Source: Agrobacterium tumefaciens
Lineage (GTDB): Bacteria; Pseudomonadota; Alphaproteobacteria; Rhizobiales; Rhizobiaceae
Direction of reading: 5' to 3'
Assembly: GCF_000834635.1 (NCBI RefSeq)
Contig: NZ_JXQV01000009.1
Location: forward strand, 1 to 64,000
Length of the DNA stretch: 64,000 bases
Positions 40,613 through 49,318 of this stretch are shown in pieces. The notes below the pieces were generated by a model. The model saw only the letters and a program-made list of their open reading frames with translations, was not told the DNA's origin and made no database searches. Made by a program: the position numbers and the translations under genes. Every line of letters starts with the position of its first letter. Position 1 is the first letter of the stretch.

Positions 40613-42261
40613 AGAGAACCGGTGGACAACTGATTGTCGAAGCCCTGAAAGCCAATGGCGTTTCCCGCGTGGCCTGCGTGCCCGGCGAAAGCTATCTGGC
40701 CGTGCTGGATGCGCTCTACGAAAGCGGCATCGAAACCGTGGTCTGCCGCCAGGAAGGCGGCGCGGCCATGATGGCAGACACCTGGGGTCGACTGACAGGC
40801 GAACCGGGCATCTGCATGGTCACACGCGGCCCCGGCGCCACCAACGCGTCTGCCGGTCTGCACATCGCCATGCAGGATTCCATACCTATGATCCTGTTCA
40901 TCGGTCAGGTCCAGCGCGATGCGCGTGAGCGTGAAGCCTTTCAGGAAGTCGAATATCGCCGCGCCTTTACCGAATTTTCCAAATGGGTCGGCGAAATCGA
41001 TGACGCCCGCCGCATTCCGGAATTCGTAAGCCGCGCCTTTGCCGTCGCCACATCGGGCCGCCCCGGCCCCGTGGTTCTCAGCCTGCCGGAAGACATGCTG
41101 GTGGAGCTGGTCGAAGCACCCGCGGCCAAGCCATACACGCCCGTCGAAAACCACCCCGGCCCTCAGCAGATGGCAAAGCTTGCAGAGCTGCTGGCGACTG
41201 CGCAGCGCCCCATGGTCATCCTCGGTGGTACACGCTGGACGGAAGAATCCGTCGCGCAATTCAAGACCTTTGCGGAACGCTTCAAGCTGCCAGTCGGCTG
41301 CTCCTTCCGCCGCCAGATGCTGTTTGATCACCTGAGCCCGTCCTATGCGGGTGATGTCGGCATCGGCATCAATCCGGCTCTTTCGAAAGAGATCAAGCAG
41401 TCGGACCTCATCATTCTGCTCGGTGGCCGCCTGTCGGAAATGCCGTCATCCGGCTATACGCTGCTCGACATTCCCTACCCATCGCAGACACTGGTGCATG
41501 TCTTCCCGCAGGCCGAAGAGCTTGGCCGCGTCTACCGGCCAGACCTTGCCATTTGCGCCGCCCCCGGCGAATTCGTCGAAGCGCTTTCAACGCTCGAAGC
41601 GCCTGAAAACCCCGTCTGGGCAGAACGCACAGCCGCGATGCACGCAACCTATCGCACATGGTCCACCCCGCCAAAGTCCGGCCCCGGCCCGGTGCAGATG
41701 GGACCGATCATGGATTGGATCGAAGCCAATGTGCCTGAGGATACGATCTTCACCAATGGCGCTGGCAATTACGCAACCTGGGTGCACCGCTTCCACCGCT
41801 TCCGCCGCTTCAACACGCAGTCGGCCCCCACATCCGGCTCCATGGGTTATGGCCTGCCAGCCGCAGTCGCTGCCAAGCATCTGTTCCCGCAGCGCGAAGT
41901 GGTCTGCTTTGCAGGCGATGGCTGCTTCATGATGCACGGGCAGGAATTCATCACCGCCGTGCGTTACGGCCTGCCCATCATCACCGTGCTGGTCAATAAT
42001 GGCACCTATGGCACTATCCGCATGCATCAGGAGCGGGAATATCCCGGTCGCGTCAGCGCCACGGATCTCGTCAACCCTGATTTCGTCGCCTTCGCCAAAG
42101 CCTATGGCGGCCACGGCGAGATTGTGGAGAAGACGGAAGACTTCGGCCCAGCTTACGAGCGCGCCCGCGCCAGTGGCAAGCCGGCGATCATCGAGATCAA
42201 GCTCGACCCTGAGGCCATCACCCCTGCCCGCACGCTGACGCAAATTCGCGAAGGCAACTAA
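40609..42261 (+). CDS. Thiamine-diphosphate-dependent enzyme (acetolactate synthase-like)
   Basis: A 550-residue ThDP enzyme with the three standard domains. The catalytic Glu is Glu49 in CRQEGGAAMMADTWGRLTG, and the cofactor/Mg site is GDGCFMMHGQEF (about 437) through VNNGTYGT (about 461). It resembles the catalytic subunit of acetolactate synthase, but no regulatory subunit is nearby. It is coupled by a 4-nt overlap to a CoA-transferase, which suggests a decarboxylase or lyase working on an acyl-CoA, or on the free acid released by the transferase. I avoid naming it oxalyl-CoA decarboxylase because the CoA-binding features are not clear by eye. Confidence 0.8.
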   Translation: MKRTGGQLIVEALKANGVSRVACVPGESYLAVLDALYESGIETVVCRQEGGAAMMADTWGRLTGEPGICMVTRGPGATNASAGLHIAMQDSIPMILFIGQVQRDAREREAFQEVEYRRAFTEFSKWVGEIDDARRIPEFVSRAFAVATSGRPGPVVLSLPEDMLVELVEAPAAKPYTPVENHPGPQQMAKLAELLATAQRPMVILGGTRWTEESVAQFKTFAERFKLPVGCSFRRQMLFDHLSPSYAGDVGIGINPALSKEIKQSDLIILLGGRLSEMPSSGYTLLDIPYPSQTLVHVFPQAEELGRVYRPDLAICAAPGEFVEALSTLEAPENPVWAERTAAMHATYRTWSTPPKSGPGPVQMGPIMDWIEANVPEDTIFTNGAGNYATWVHRFHRFRRFNTQSAPTSGSMGYGLPAAVAAKHLFPQREVVCFAGDGCFMMHGQEFITAVRYGLPIITVLVNNGTYGTIRMHQEREYPGRVSATDLVNPDFVAFAKAYGGHGEIVEKTEDFGPAYERARASGKPAIIEIKLDPEAITPARTLTQIREGN

Positions 42262-42325
42262 TATCTGGCAATGGAAATTGCCCTGCCATGATGTAAATCG
42301 TTCAAGCGAAAAGACGGAGAGCATC

Positions 42326-43075
42326 ATGGCAGCAATCACCCCACGCGGCGCAAAAATCGAACCTTCCGCCGGTGCACCCTTCGAGGCCATCCGCGTGGCC
42401 CGAGATGTGCTGCACACCTGCCGCGTCGCTGGCCTTGCCACAATCGATCCTGAAAGCGGCTATCCCTACAACACCGCCACAAACATCGCCATCGAGCCGG
42501 ATGGAACACCCTTCTTCTTTACCGCCCGTTTGGCACTCCGTGCCCGCAACATAGAGGCGGATGCGCGTATCTCTCTGGTTCTGGCCGCCTTCACCAAGGG
42601 TGATGCGCTGACGCTGCCGAGACTGACGCTTGTGGGAAAAGCCGAATTGATGGGCGCTGAAGACGTGCCGCTCGCCAAGGCGCGCTATATCGCCCGCTAC
42701 CCCAAAGCCAAGCTCTATCTCTCCTTGCCAGATACGCAGCTTTACCGCCTCAAGGTGGAAGGCGTGCAGATCAATGGCGGCCCGGCCCGCAACGCCAGCA
42801 ACATCACGCCTGCAGATCTGCGCACCGATCTATCAGGCGCAGAAGAGTTGATGGCAGCCGCGGACACAGAAATCGCCCGCCTCAACGCCATCAGGGGCGA
42901 AGCCTCAAGGCTCGCTGCCCTTGCAGGCAAAAAATCCGGAGCATGGAAAATCACGTCGATCGATCCGGACGGCATCAATCTGACCTCGGCAAGCGACCTT
43001 GCGCGGCTGTGGTTCGACGAGCGCGTGGTTGATATGAATCAGTTTGGCAAGGCGTTGAATCAGCTTTCGAGCTGA
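42326..43075 (+). CDS. HugZ-like pyridoxamine-phosphate-oxidase-fold protein
   Basis: A 249-residue protein with an N-terminal split-barrel flavin/heme-binding fold (about 20-150: LHTCRVAGLATIDPESGYPYNTATNIA, ARISLVLA) and a C-terminal DUF2470-like domain (about 165-249: INLTSASDLARLWFDERV). This combination is seen in HugZ-type heme oxygenases and related proteins of rhizobia. Start chosen at 42326 with GGAG upstream; an in-frame ATG at 42278 lacks one. Heme degradation is possible, but a general flavin-dependent role cannot be excluded and no heme-uptake genes are adjacent. Confidence 0.72.
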   Translation: MAAITPRGAKIEPSAGAPFEAIRVARDVLHTCRVAGLATIDPESGYPYNTATNIAIEPDGTPFFFTARLALRARNIEADARISLVLAAFTKGDALTLPRLTLVGKAELMGAEDVPLAKARYIARYPKAKLYLSLPDTQLYRLKVEGVQINGGPARNASNITPADLRTDLSGAEELMAAADTEIARLNAIRGEASRLAALAGKKSGAWKITSIDPDGINLTSASDLARLWFDERVVDMNQFGKALNQLSS

Positions 43076-43138
43076 TGGTGCCAAGGGCTTGAAAGTTAAG
43101 AGAGGTTTGCGGGTGGGCCTCAACATCAACGCAACAAA

Positions 43139-43164
43139 AAAGCCGGCCCCAAAGGACCGGCTTT
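43139..43164. terminator. Bidirectional terminator between HugZ-like and RidA genes
   Basis: A stem AAAGCCGG...CCGGCTTT extended by further G-C pairs, with TTTTTTGTTG on the minus strand (for ridA) and CTTTCC on the plus strand. It lies between two convergent genes. Confidence 0.75.
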
Positions 43165-43185
43165 CCAAAAACACTATCAAACCGC

Positions 43186-43527
43186 TCAGATAGCGGCAGT
43201 CACAATGAACTCGACTTTGTAGTCCGGTGTCGCCAGTGCTGCTTCGCTGGTGGCGCGGGCTGGTGGGTTGGCGGGGTCGATCCAAGCTTCCCACACGGCG
43301 TTCATTTCGCCGAAGGTGGACATGTCGGAGATGTAGATGATCGTCTGGAGGATCTTGGACTTGTCAGAGCCAGCCAGCGCCAGAAGGCGATCGACTTCGG
43401 CCAGTGCAGACTTGCTCTGCTCCGTCACGGACGTGCCTTCGCCAACCTGACCGGCGAGATAAACGGTGTTGCCGTGAACGACTGCGGCGCTCATGCGCTT
43501 GCCGGGTTCGATACGCTTGATGCTCAT
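43186..43527 (-). CDS. RidA/YjgF-family protein
   Basis: RidA proteins hydrolyse reactive enamines and imines released by PLP enzymes. This 113-residue protein keeps the family core: TVYLAGQVG, a QTIIYISDM-like strand-helix and PARATSEAALA with Arg91 in the position of the conserved substrate-binding arginine. The usual PARxAV block is replaced by PARATSEAALA, so it is probably one of the Rid subgroups rather than canonical RidA. AGGAG precedes the ATG. It is followed on the same strand, upstream, by a small phosphatase-like gene with a 44-nt gap. Confidence 0.85.
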   Translation of the reverse strand: MSIKRIEPGKRMSAAVVHGNTVYLAGQVGEGTSVTEQSKSALAEVDRLLALAGSDKSKILQTIIYISDMSTFGEMNAVWEAWIDPANPPARATSEAALATPDYKVEFIVTAAI

Positions 43528-43571
43528 GCTGAAATCTCCTGTTGATCGTCTAATGTCTAAAAGGCTGAAAC

Positions 43572-43910
43572 TCAGCCGCGCAGGTGGTGGGTCTTTTCGT
43601 AAATGGCTGTGGAGCGCGCACCGGAGCGGCAGTAACCCAGCATGGGGCGTTGCAGCTCATCCAGAGCATCCACCATGCCAGCAACCGCATCGGCATCCAC
43701 GCCAAACCGGCCAACCGGCACATGCGCAACTGCAATGCCCAGCGCCTCGGCCCGTTCTGCAATGTCGGCAAACTGCGGCTGTCCCTCTTCTTCACCGTCG
43801 GGGCGGTGGCAGACGATGGATTTGAAGCCGAGCGCCTGGACCTCGTCGAGATCGGCAACGCTGATCTGGCCGGTTACGGAATATTCGTCGTCAATGCGCC
43901 TGATATCCAT
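43572..43910 (-). CDS. TIGR01244-type phosphatase-like / sulfur-transferase-like domain protein
   Basis: A 112-residue single-domain protein of the kind that is also fused to beta-lactamase-like sulfur dioxygenases (Blh) in Agrobacterium and Xylella. It carries a dual-specificity-phosphatase-like loop YCRSGARS with Cys94 and Arg99, a shortened CX4R version of the usual CX5R. KSIVCHRPDGEEEGQP and HVPV are further family signatures. The ATG at 43910 has GGAGG 8 nt upstream; an ATG two codons earlier would sit too close to it. Phosphatase or persulfide-transfer activity is inference. Confidence 0.78.
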   Translation of the reverse strand: MDIRRIDDEYSVTGQISVADLDEVQALGFKSIVCHRPDGEEEGQPQFADIAERAEALGIAVAHVPVGRFGVDADAVAGMVDALDELQRPMLGYCRSGARSTAIYEKTHHLRG

Positions 43911-44033
43911 TTTCATGTCCTCCGGTGATGGCGGCAATCGGGTGTCTCAACCCTCACCGTCCCAAATTCCGAACCCGGTGTAAGGGGTTAAGTCAGGTGC
44001 GTCAATGACGCGCCTTTCCAAATAGAAGGCTGT

Positions 44034-44873
44034 TCAGAGAATGGAAAACCGCAAACCATAGGAGCGGCTTTCGCCCGGTTGCAGCATGATAAACTCACCC
44101 GCAGCCTCCAACTCGCTGCGATCCACCCAGCGGTGCGAAACAGGCTCGATGCCCATCACATGCGCCGGGTCACTCTGGTTGCGCCACATCTGCAAATGCG
44201 GCAGCGTATCGGTTCGAAATGCCACCTTCAGCGTCTTTCCGCCAATGGCCGCAATCGGCCCCAGCGTCATTTCCGCCCAGCCTTGCGTGCCCACGCCCGC
44301 AGGCACACAGAACACGCCGCCCGGCTCCTCCCCAAACCGCCAGCCAAAACCGCCACCCTCGAACATGGCACCGGAAAGCTTTACGCCGTCATCAAACAAA
44401 CGTGCACCCACATTCATATGGTACATGTGAAAAACTGCTTGAGCGCCGTCACTGGTGTTAGTGACCACGTCTTCGAGACTGACCACACCCGTCGCCCCGT
44501 CAATCCGCCACTCGCGTTTCAGCAGCGCCGTTCCACCGTCCGCCAGCCGCACGGGAACCCTTGCGGCTGCCAGCGCATTATCGTCCGACACCACCCAATC
44601 GGTTATCTCGGCTGCATGCGACGAAAATGAACCGTGCAACGGGTATTTCTCACCACTCACCGCCCCCGCTATGGGCTGCGGATGGCGGATGTGGTCGGGA
44701 CCGCAGGTGAAGAGAAAGCCTTCAAGCGAATGGTCGATCCGTGGGTCGCCATCATCGGGAATGGCTCGTCCGGGAGCGATATCGGTGCCATCGACAATGC
44801 AGGAGCCGATATCGAGAACAGAAGTCTCGTCTAAAAAGATGGTGGGGGATTTTCCGGCTTTCAGAGCACGCAT
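44034..44873 (-). CDS. Aldose 1-epimerase-like protein (DUF4432 type)
   Basis: A 279-residue beta-sandwich protein resembling the galactose mutarotase superfamily. HGSFSSHAAE, FHMYHMNVGARLFDDG and GIEPVSHR contain the His and Glu positions expected for mutarotase-like active sites. LQMWRNQSDP matches the DUF4432 pattern. Start set at the ATG 44873 with AAGGA upstream; a TTG five codons earlier was rejected. It could interconvert sugar anomers or act on an unknown sugar, and no sugar operon is adjacent. Confidence 0.72.
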   Translation of the reverse strand: MRALKAGKSPTIFLDETSVLDIGSCIVDGTDIAPGRAIPDDGDPRIDHSLEGFLFTCGPDHIRHPQPIAGAVSGEKYPLHGSFSSHAAEITDWVVSDDNALAAARVPVRLADGGTALLKREWRIDGATGVVSLEDVVTNTSDGAQAVFHMYHMNVGARLFDDGVKLSGAMFEGGGFGWRFGEEPGGVFCVPAGVGTQGWAEMTLGPIAAIGGKTLKVAFRTDTLPHLQMWRNQSDPAHVMGIEPVSHRWVDRSELEAAGEFIMLQPGESRSYGLRFSIL

Positions 44874-45030
44874 GGAAGGTTCCTTCAATCATTCATCGAC
44901 ACGGCGATCACGCAAATGCTATCGCCGTGTTGTAAAATTAAGATTGCGTTAACTTCGAATTCACCTTTTTCACAATAGGGTCAAGATTAACGTGTGTGTA
45001 TTGGGCAAGAACCCAAGGGATCGCAGAATC

Positions 45031-46410
45031 GTGAAACTTTTAATTAACGCAATGTTCTCTCTCGCTGTCGCGGCGACCCCTTTGCTTGTGCCTGTTCATG
45101 CACAGGCCCAGCAGCCCATGCTGGTTTCGCCCGATGGTCGTGTACTTGAGTTCATGCCTGAGCGTGGCGATATTGTGATCAGCCGAGACCGCATGGGCCG
45201 CACGGTCTATTATGATCGCTACGGCAATCTGGTAGCGACCGAGATGCCAAACGGCGGTGGCGGTGGCCGTCGGGATCCCTATTATCCGCAGCAGCAGAAC
45301 GACAATTATTACCCGCCTGCCCCCGGCCAGATGCGCGAGCCGCAGCAGGAATATGGTGCCCGTGGCAACATTGGTGGTCAGGATTACCGGGAATATCGCG
45401 GCGATGGCAGCGATATCGATCCCTATACCGGCTCCGTTTCCCGCCCCGGCGCGGTTGAAAGCGGCCCATTGGGCGAGCCAATTCCCGGTGAAAGCACAAC
45501 GGCTGCCGTGCCACAGCCCGATCACCTGATCGAGCGTAACCAGCCGGTCACGGCGCCGGTCAACCGTTCACGTCAGGAAATCGTGGCACTTCAGGTCTTT
45601 CTGGACCGCGAGGGCATTTCGCCCGGCGTGATCGATGGCAAGATGGGCGATAATGTCGACAAGGCCATTGCCGCCTGGCAGGACATGACCGGTGAGCGCC
45701 TCGACCCCAACAACACCGAGGATATTCTGGAGCGCCTGCGCAACACCGGCGGCATGGCCATCGTGGATTACACGATTACGGCGGCTGATGCGGCTGGCCC
45801 GTATGTCGCTTCCATTCCCGATGACTATGCCGAAAAAGCGCAGCTTCCAGCCATGGCCTACACTTCCACGTCAGAAGCGCTGGCAGAGCGTTTCCACATG
45901 GATGAGACCTATCTGAAGGAACTGAACCCCGGCGTCGATTTCACCGTACCCGGCACCATCATCAAGGTCGTCAGCCCCGGCGAGACGAAAAAGGGTCAGG
46001 TTGCGCGCATCGTGGCGCATAAGGGTATCCGGCAGGTTTTCGCCTATGATGAAGGCGGCCTGCTAATCGCCGCCTACCCTGCCACCATCGGCTCTTCGGA
46101 TACACCATCGCCATCCGGCACACACACGGTGGAGCGCATCGCGCTCAATCCCGGCTATACCTATAACCCGAAGATCAACTTCACCCAGGGCCAGAACACC
46201 CAGATCCTGCAGATACCGCCCGGCCCCAACGGCCCTGTGGGCACAGTCTGGATCGCGCTTTCCAAACCGACCTACGGCATTCACGGCACACCGGAACCAT
46301 CCAAGATCGGCAAGACCAACAGCCACGGCTGTATCCGCCTGACCAACTGGGATGCCACGGAACTCGCTAAAATGGTCCGCCCCGGTGTGGTTGTCGAGTT
46401 TGCCGAATAA
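45031..46410 (+). CDS. L,D-transpeptidase (YkuD domain) with peptidoglycan-binding domain
   Basis: Periplasmic enzyme that forms 3-3 cross-links or attaches lipoproteins to peptidoglycan. I chose the GTG at 45031 (459 residues): it gives a clean signal peptide MKLLINAMFSLAVAATPLLVPVHAQA, and AAGGGA lies 10 nt upstream; a GTG 13 codons earlier would add a charged leader. Next come a Tyr/Gln/Pro-rich linker (about 80-150), a PG_binding_1 domain (about 180-235) and the YkuD domain (about 325-459) with the nucleophile Cys434 in SHGCIRLTNWD and the family HG in YGIHGTPEP. 3-3 linkages are abundant in agrobacterial walls. Confidence 0.9.
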   Translation: MKLLINAMFSLAVAATPLLVPVHAQAQQPMLVSPDGRVLEFMPERGDIVISRDRMGRTVYYDRYGNLVATEMPNGGGGGRRDPYYPQQQNDNYYPPAPGQMREPQQEYGARGNIGGQDYREYRGDGSDIDPYTGSVSRPGAVESGPLGEPIPGESTTAAVPQPDHLIERNQPVTAPVNRSRQEIVALQVFLDREGISPGVIDGKMGDNVDKAIAAWQDMTGERLDPNNTEDILERLRNTGGMAIVDYTITAADAAGPYVASIPDDYAEKAQLPAMAYTSTSEALAERFHMDETYLKELNPGVDFTVPGTIIKVVSPGETKKGQVARIVAHKGIRQVFAYDEGGLLIAAYPATIGSSDTPSPSGTHTVERIALNPGYTYNPKINFTQGQNTQILQIPPGPNGPVGTVWIALSKPTYGIHGTPEPSKIGKTNSHGCIRLTNWDATELAKMVRPGVVVEFAE

Positions 46411-46435
46411 GCAAACCTAACCGCTAATCCTCACT

Positions 46436-46470
46436 GATATCGCCAAGCGATGCGAACGCTTGGCGATATC
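46436..46470. terminator. 14-bp perfect hairpin between convergent genes
   Basis: GATATCGCCAAGCG and CGCTTGGCGATATC pair perfectly around a 7-nt loop, between the stops of the L,D-transpeptidase and SDR genes. There is no T-run on either side, so it may be a Rho-assisted bidirectional terminator or a REP-like palindromic element. Confidence 0.5.
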
Positions 46471-46495
46471 GGCATGAGACACGCAGATAGCATTA

Positions 46496-47245
46496 TTATT
46501 TGACGGCTGAATTCCCGCCGTCTGCAAACAATGCAGAACCGGCAACAAAGCTCGACATGGAACTGGCGAGGAACAGTGCGGCTCTTGCAATTTCTTCCGG
46601 CTGCGAAATGCGTTTCATCGCGTGCAAGCCTGCCGCCCACGCCTTCTGGGCGTCGTCACCAGCCATTGCAGTATCAGAACCGCCGGGCATCAGCGCATTT
46701 GCCCTGATGCCCCTGCTGGCATAGTCGGCGGTGATGCCCTTTACGAGCCCCATCAATCCCGCCTTGGACGCAGCATAAACCGCCATGCCCGGAAGGCCGA
46801 CGCTTGACCCGACAAAACTGGATGTGAATATGATAGAGCCGCCGCCTCTCTCCAGCATGGCGGGGATTTGGCTGCGACTTGCGAGGAAGGCCGAAGTCAG
46901 GTTGGTCGCAAGCGTCTCATGCCATTCTGCGGGATTGACTTCCGCGAGTGGCTTTATTGGTCCGACCATTCCTGCATTGTTGAAGGCGATATCGAGGCCG
47001 CCGAACAGTCGCACGGCATCCGCCGTCAGTTCGTCGTGCGTTTCAGGCTGACTGACATCACCCACCACGATATGGGCTTTGCCGCCCTGGCCCCGTATCG
47101 TCTCCGCGACCTTTTCCAAGCCCTGCCTGCTTCTGGCATTGAGAATAACCGCAGCACCTTCGGCAGCAAACAGCAACGCTGCGGCACGTCCTATCCCTGA
47201 TGATGCGCCGGTGATGACAGCAACTTTGTCTTCCAACAGTCCCAT
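46496..47245 (-). CDS. Short-chain dehydrogenase/reductase
   Basis: A classical SDR of 249 residues: cofactor motif TGASSGIG (12-19), NNAG (about 88-91), the catalytic Ser in FTSSFVGS, and YAASK as the Tyr/Lys pair (about 155-159). The ATG at 47245 is preferred over that at 47275, which has no binding site and would add ten residues before the first beta strand. The product is probably an NAD(P)H-dependent oxidoreductase of unknown substrate. It lies downstream of an MFS exporter gene on the same strand, 84 nt away, and could be part of that TetR-controlled unit. Confidence 0.85.
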   Translation of the reverse strand: MGLLEDKVAVITGASSGIGRAAALLFAAEGAAVILNARSRQGLEKVAETIRGQGGKAHIVVGDVSQPETHDELTADAVRLFGGLDIAFNNAGMVGPIKPLAEVNPAEWHETLATNLTSAFLASRSQIPAMLERGGGSIIFTSSFVGSSVGLPGMAVYAASKAGLMGLVKGITADYASRGIRANALMPGGSDTAMAGDDAQKAWAAGLHAMKRISQPEEIARAALFLASSMSSFVAGSALFADGGNSAVK

Positions 47246-47328
47246 GATTGGCTCTTTGTTCGGGAGCCTAGGCATAGGTGATTGCGCAACAGCGCGACCA
47301 CCCGTTTCTTGCCAAAGGCATCAGGCAT

Positions 47329-48558
47329 TCAGCCCAGACGCATACGACGCTTCTCAGACCGACGCTCGGTTAGGAAAAAAGCGAAGGCGAGTGCTGGCAG
47401 GGTAAAGCCAAGCCATGAGGCGGCGGTCCATTGTCCTGTCGCATAGGCCCAGCCGCCGAGTGCGGAACCAGCCGCGCCGCCCATGAAGAATGTTGCCATG
47501 AAGATGCCGTTCAAACGGCTGCGGAACTCCGCCCCCAGCGTGAAGATAGCGCGCTGGCCCAGCACAAGATTGGTGGTGACGGCGAAGTCCAGCACGATCG
47601 CTGCAACGACGAGCAGGGCCAGCGACAGATGAGAGCCTTCCGGCGCGATGTGGGTGATGAGGAACGACGCCATTGCCGCCAGCAATGCAGCCAATGTGGC
47701 ACCCCACGTCCAGCCACGGTCGGCCACACGACCGGCGATCGGCGCGGCAACCGCACCGGCAGCGCCCGCCAGCGCAAACAGCGCAATTTCACCCTGCGAC
47801 AGCCGGAAGGCTGGGCCGCTGAGATACAGAGGCGTCACCGTCCAGAACAGGCTGAACGCTGAAAACATGCCAGCCTGATAGAGAGCGCGGCGTTGCAGCA
47901 GCGGGGTGCTGACGGCAAGCTTGCCCATGGAGGCCAGCAGGCTGCGGTATGGAAGCTTCGCATCCGGCATGCGGCGCGGCAAAAGACGGTAGAGAACCAC
48001 CGCCAGCACGGCCATGACGGTTGCCGACATGAAGAAGACGCCGCGCCATGAGATGAATTCAGACAGCAGGCTGGAGACAGGCCGCGCGAGCATGATGCCG
48101 ACCATCAAACCGCTCATGACGCTGCCGACAACGCGGCCTCGCGTGGCAGGCGGCGTCATATGCGCCGCCAAAGGCACGATCATCTGCACCGCAACGGAGC
48201 TGACGCCAATGAGAAACACGGCGACAAGAAACTGTGCCGAATGCGGTGCGACCGCTGCCGCAACCAGTGCCGCAACGGCCATGGCAACAGTGATGACAAT
48301 CAGCTTCCTGTTCTCGATGAGATCACCTAGGGGCACCACGAACAGCAAACCCAGGCCGTAACCGATCTGCGTCAGCGTCACGATCAACCCGGTTGCTCCG
48401 GCTGACAATCCGAGTTCTGCGGCGATCATGCCCGCAAGCGGCTGGGCATAGTAGATATTGGCGCATATCAATCCACAGGCACTGGCCAGCAGAAAAATCA
48501 TGGCTGAAGAGATCGCCTCTTCCTGTGCGGGCTCTGCGCCAAGCACTGTCGATGTCAT
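47329..48558 (-). CDS. MFS efflux transporter under TetR control
   Basis: A 409-residue major facilitator with 12 predicted helices. The stretch PLGDLIENRKL between helices 2 and 3 matches the MFS motif A region (G-x-x-x-D-R/N-x-x-R/K). The group resembles drug:H+ antiporters of the YnfM/AraJ kind. A palindromic sequence at 48574-48594, just upstream of the start, is repeated at the tetR gene, so the TetR protein encoded upstream probably represses both. Export of an aromatic or cationic drug-like compound is inference. Confidence 0.85.
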   Translation of the reverse strand: MTSTVLGAEPAQEEAISSAMIFLLASACGLICANIYYAQPLAGMIAAELGLSAGATGLIVTLTQIGYGLGLLFVVPLGDLIENRKLIVITVAMAVAALVAAAVAPHSAQFLVAVFLIGVSSVAVQMIVPLAAHMTPPATRGRVVGSVMSGLMVGIMLARPVSSLLSEFISWRGVFFMSATVMAVLAVVLYRLLPRRMPDAKLPYRSLLASMGKLAVSTPLLQRRALYQAGMFSAFSLFWTVTPLYLSGPAFRLSQGEIALFALAGAAGAVAAPIAGRVADRGWTWGATLAALLAAMASFLITHIAPEGSHLSLALLVVAAIVLDFAVTTNLVLGQRAIFTLGAEFRSRLNGIFMATFFMGGAAGSALGGWAYATGQWTAASWLGFTLPALAFAFFLTERRSEKRRMRLG

Positions 48559-48573
48559 CTCACGCCTCCTAAT

Positions 48574-48594
48574 TAGGAAATATTCATTTCCAAA
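48574..48594. promoter_or_regulatory. TetR operator upstream of the MFS gene
   Basis: TAGGAAA-TAT-TCATTTCCAAA; the core GGAAAT-N4-ATTTCC is a perfect palindrome. It agrees at 18 of 21 positions with the site at 49239-49259 and lies 16 bp before the MFS start codon. Confidence 0.75.
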
Positions 48595-48607
48595 ATGCGC
48601 AGCAAAA

Positions 48608-49228
48608 TCAGTCGAAGACCTTCATGGCCACTTCGACAATGCCGTCTAACTGTTGCTTGGAAAGGCCCGTCTTGCCGACCACGCGCATGCCATAGAGAAG
48701 GCACAGGGCCGTCCTGGCCAGCGCCTCCGCATCCATTGCCTTTGAGACAGAGCCATCCGCCTGCCCTTCACGCACCAGACGCGCCAGAATTTTCTCACGC
48801 GCCTCAATGGCACCGCGCACCACACGCGCCATATCCTCGTCCAAAGAGGCGAGATCGGCAGCGGCACCCACGATGATGCACCCCTGGCCGCCGGATTTGC
48901 CAAGACAGGCATCCGCGTAGAAGTTCATGGATGCCAGAAGCTTTTCGCGCCCGGTCTTGGCCGTCTGGATATAAGCTTCAAAACGCTTCGTCTGCACCAG
49001 CCGGTAACGCTCCACAGCGGCGATGTAGATATCCTTCTTGTCCTTGAAGGCCTTGTAGAGACTGCCCTGCGTCAGCTCCATCGCCTCACTCAGATCTCCA
49101 ACCGAGGTGGCGTGGAAACCGCGCTCGGCAAACACGCCGATGGCCTTATCGATGGCCGTGTCGACATCGAATTCACGCGGACGACCGCGTTGGCGCATGG
49201 AGGGTGAGGATGCCTGTGTGTTGCTCAT
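48608..49228 (-). CDS. TetR-family transcriptional repressor
   Basis: A 206-residue TetR protein. The N-terminal helix-turn-helix (about 12-58: GRPREFDVDTAIDKAIGVFAERGFHATSVGDLSEAMELTQGSLYKAFKDK in pieces) shows the usual GSLYKAFKDK recognition-helix end. The C-terminal ligand domain contains GGQGCIIVGAAADLA, typical of the AcrR-like subgroup in which a Cys-containing strand follows. Start set at 49228; a start 13 codons upstream would lie across the operator. It is upstream of and co-directional with the MFS gene, and an identical-type operator precedes each gene, indicating autorepression plus control of efflux. Confidence 0.88.
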   Translation of the reverse strand: MSNTQASSPSMRQRGRPREFDVDTAIDKAIGVFAERGFHATSVGDLSEAMELTQGSLYKAFKDKKDIYIAAVERYRLVQTKRFEAYIQTAKTGREKLLASMNFYADACLGKSGGQGCIIVGAAADLASLDEDMARVVRGAIEAREKILARLVREGQADGSVSKAMDAEALARTALCLLYGMRVVGKTGLSKQQLDGIVEVAMKVFD

Positions 49229-49238
49229 GGAAGCAATA

Positions 49239-49259
49239 TAGGAAACGATCATTTCCAAA
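49239..49259. promoter_or_regulatory. TetR operator upstream of the tetR gene
   Basis: TAGGAAA-CGA-TCATTTCCAAA, with GGAAA/TTTCC arms, lies 10 bp before the tetR start codon and matches the MFS-gene site at 18 of 21 positions. Confidence 0.75.
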
Positions 49260-49318
49260 TCAAGCAAAATAATGCGCCCGGCTCCTCAAAGGGTCGGACG
49301 CATGCAAGTGCTTCGTTT

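Noticed and set aside
40609..42261. Assignment as oxalyl-CoA decarboxylase
   Set aside because: The coupled CoA-transferase invites it, but I cannot identify the CoA-binding features by eye, so the general name is kept.
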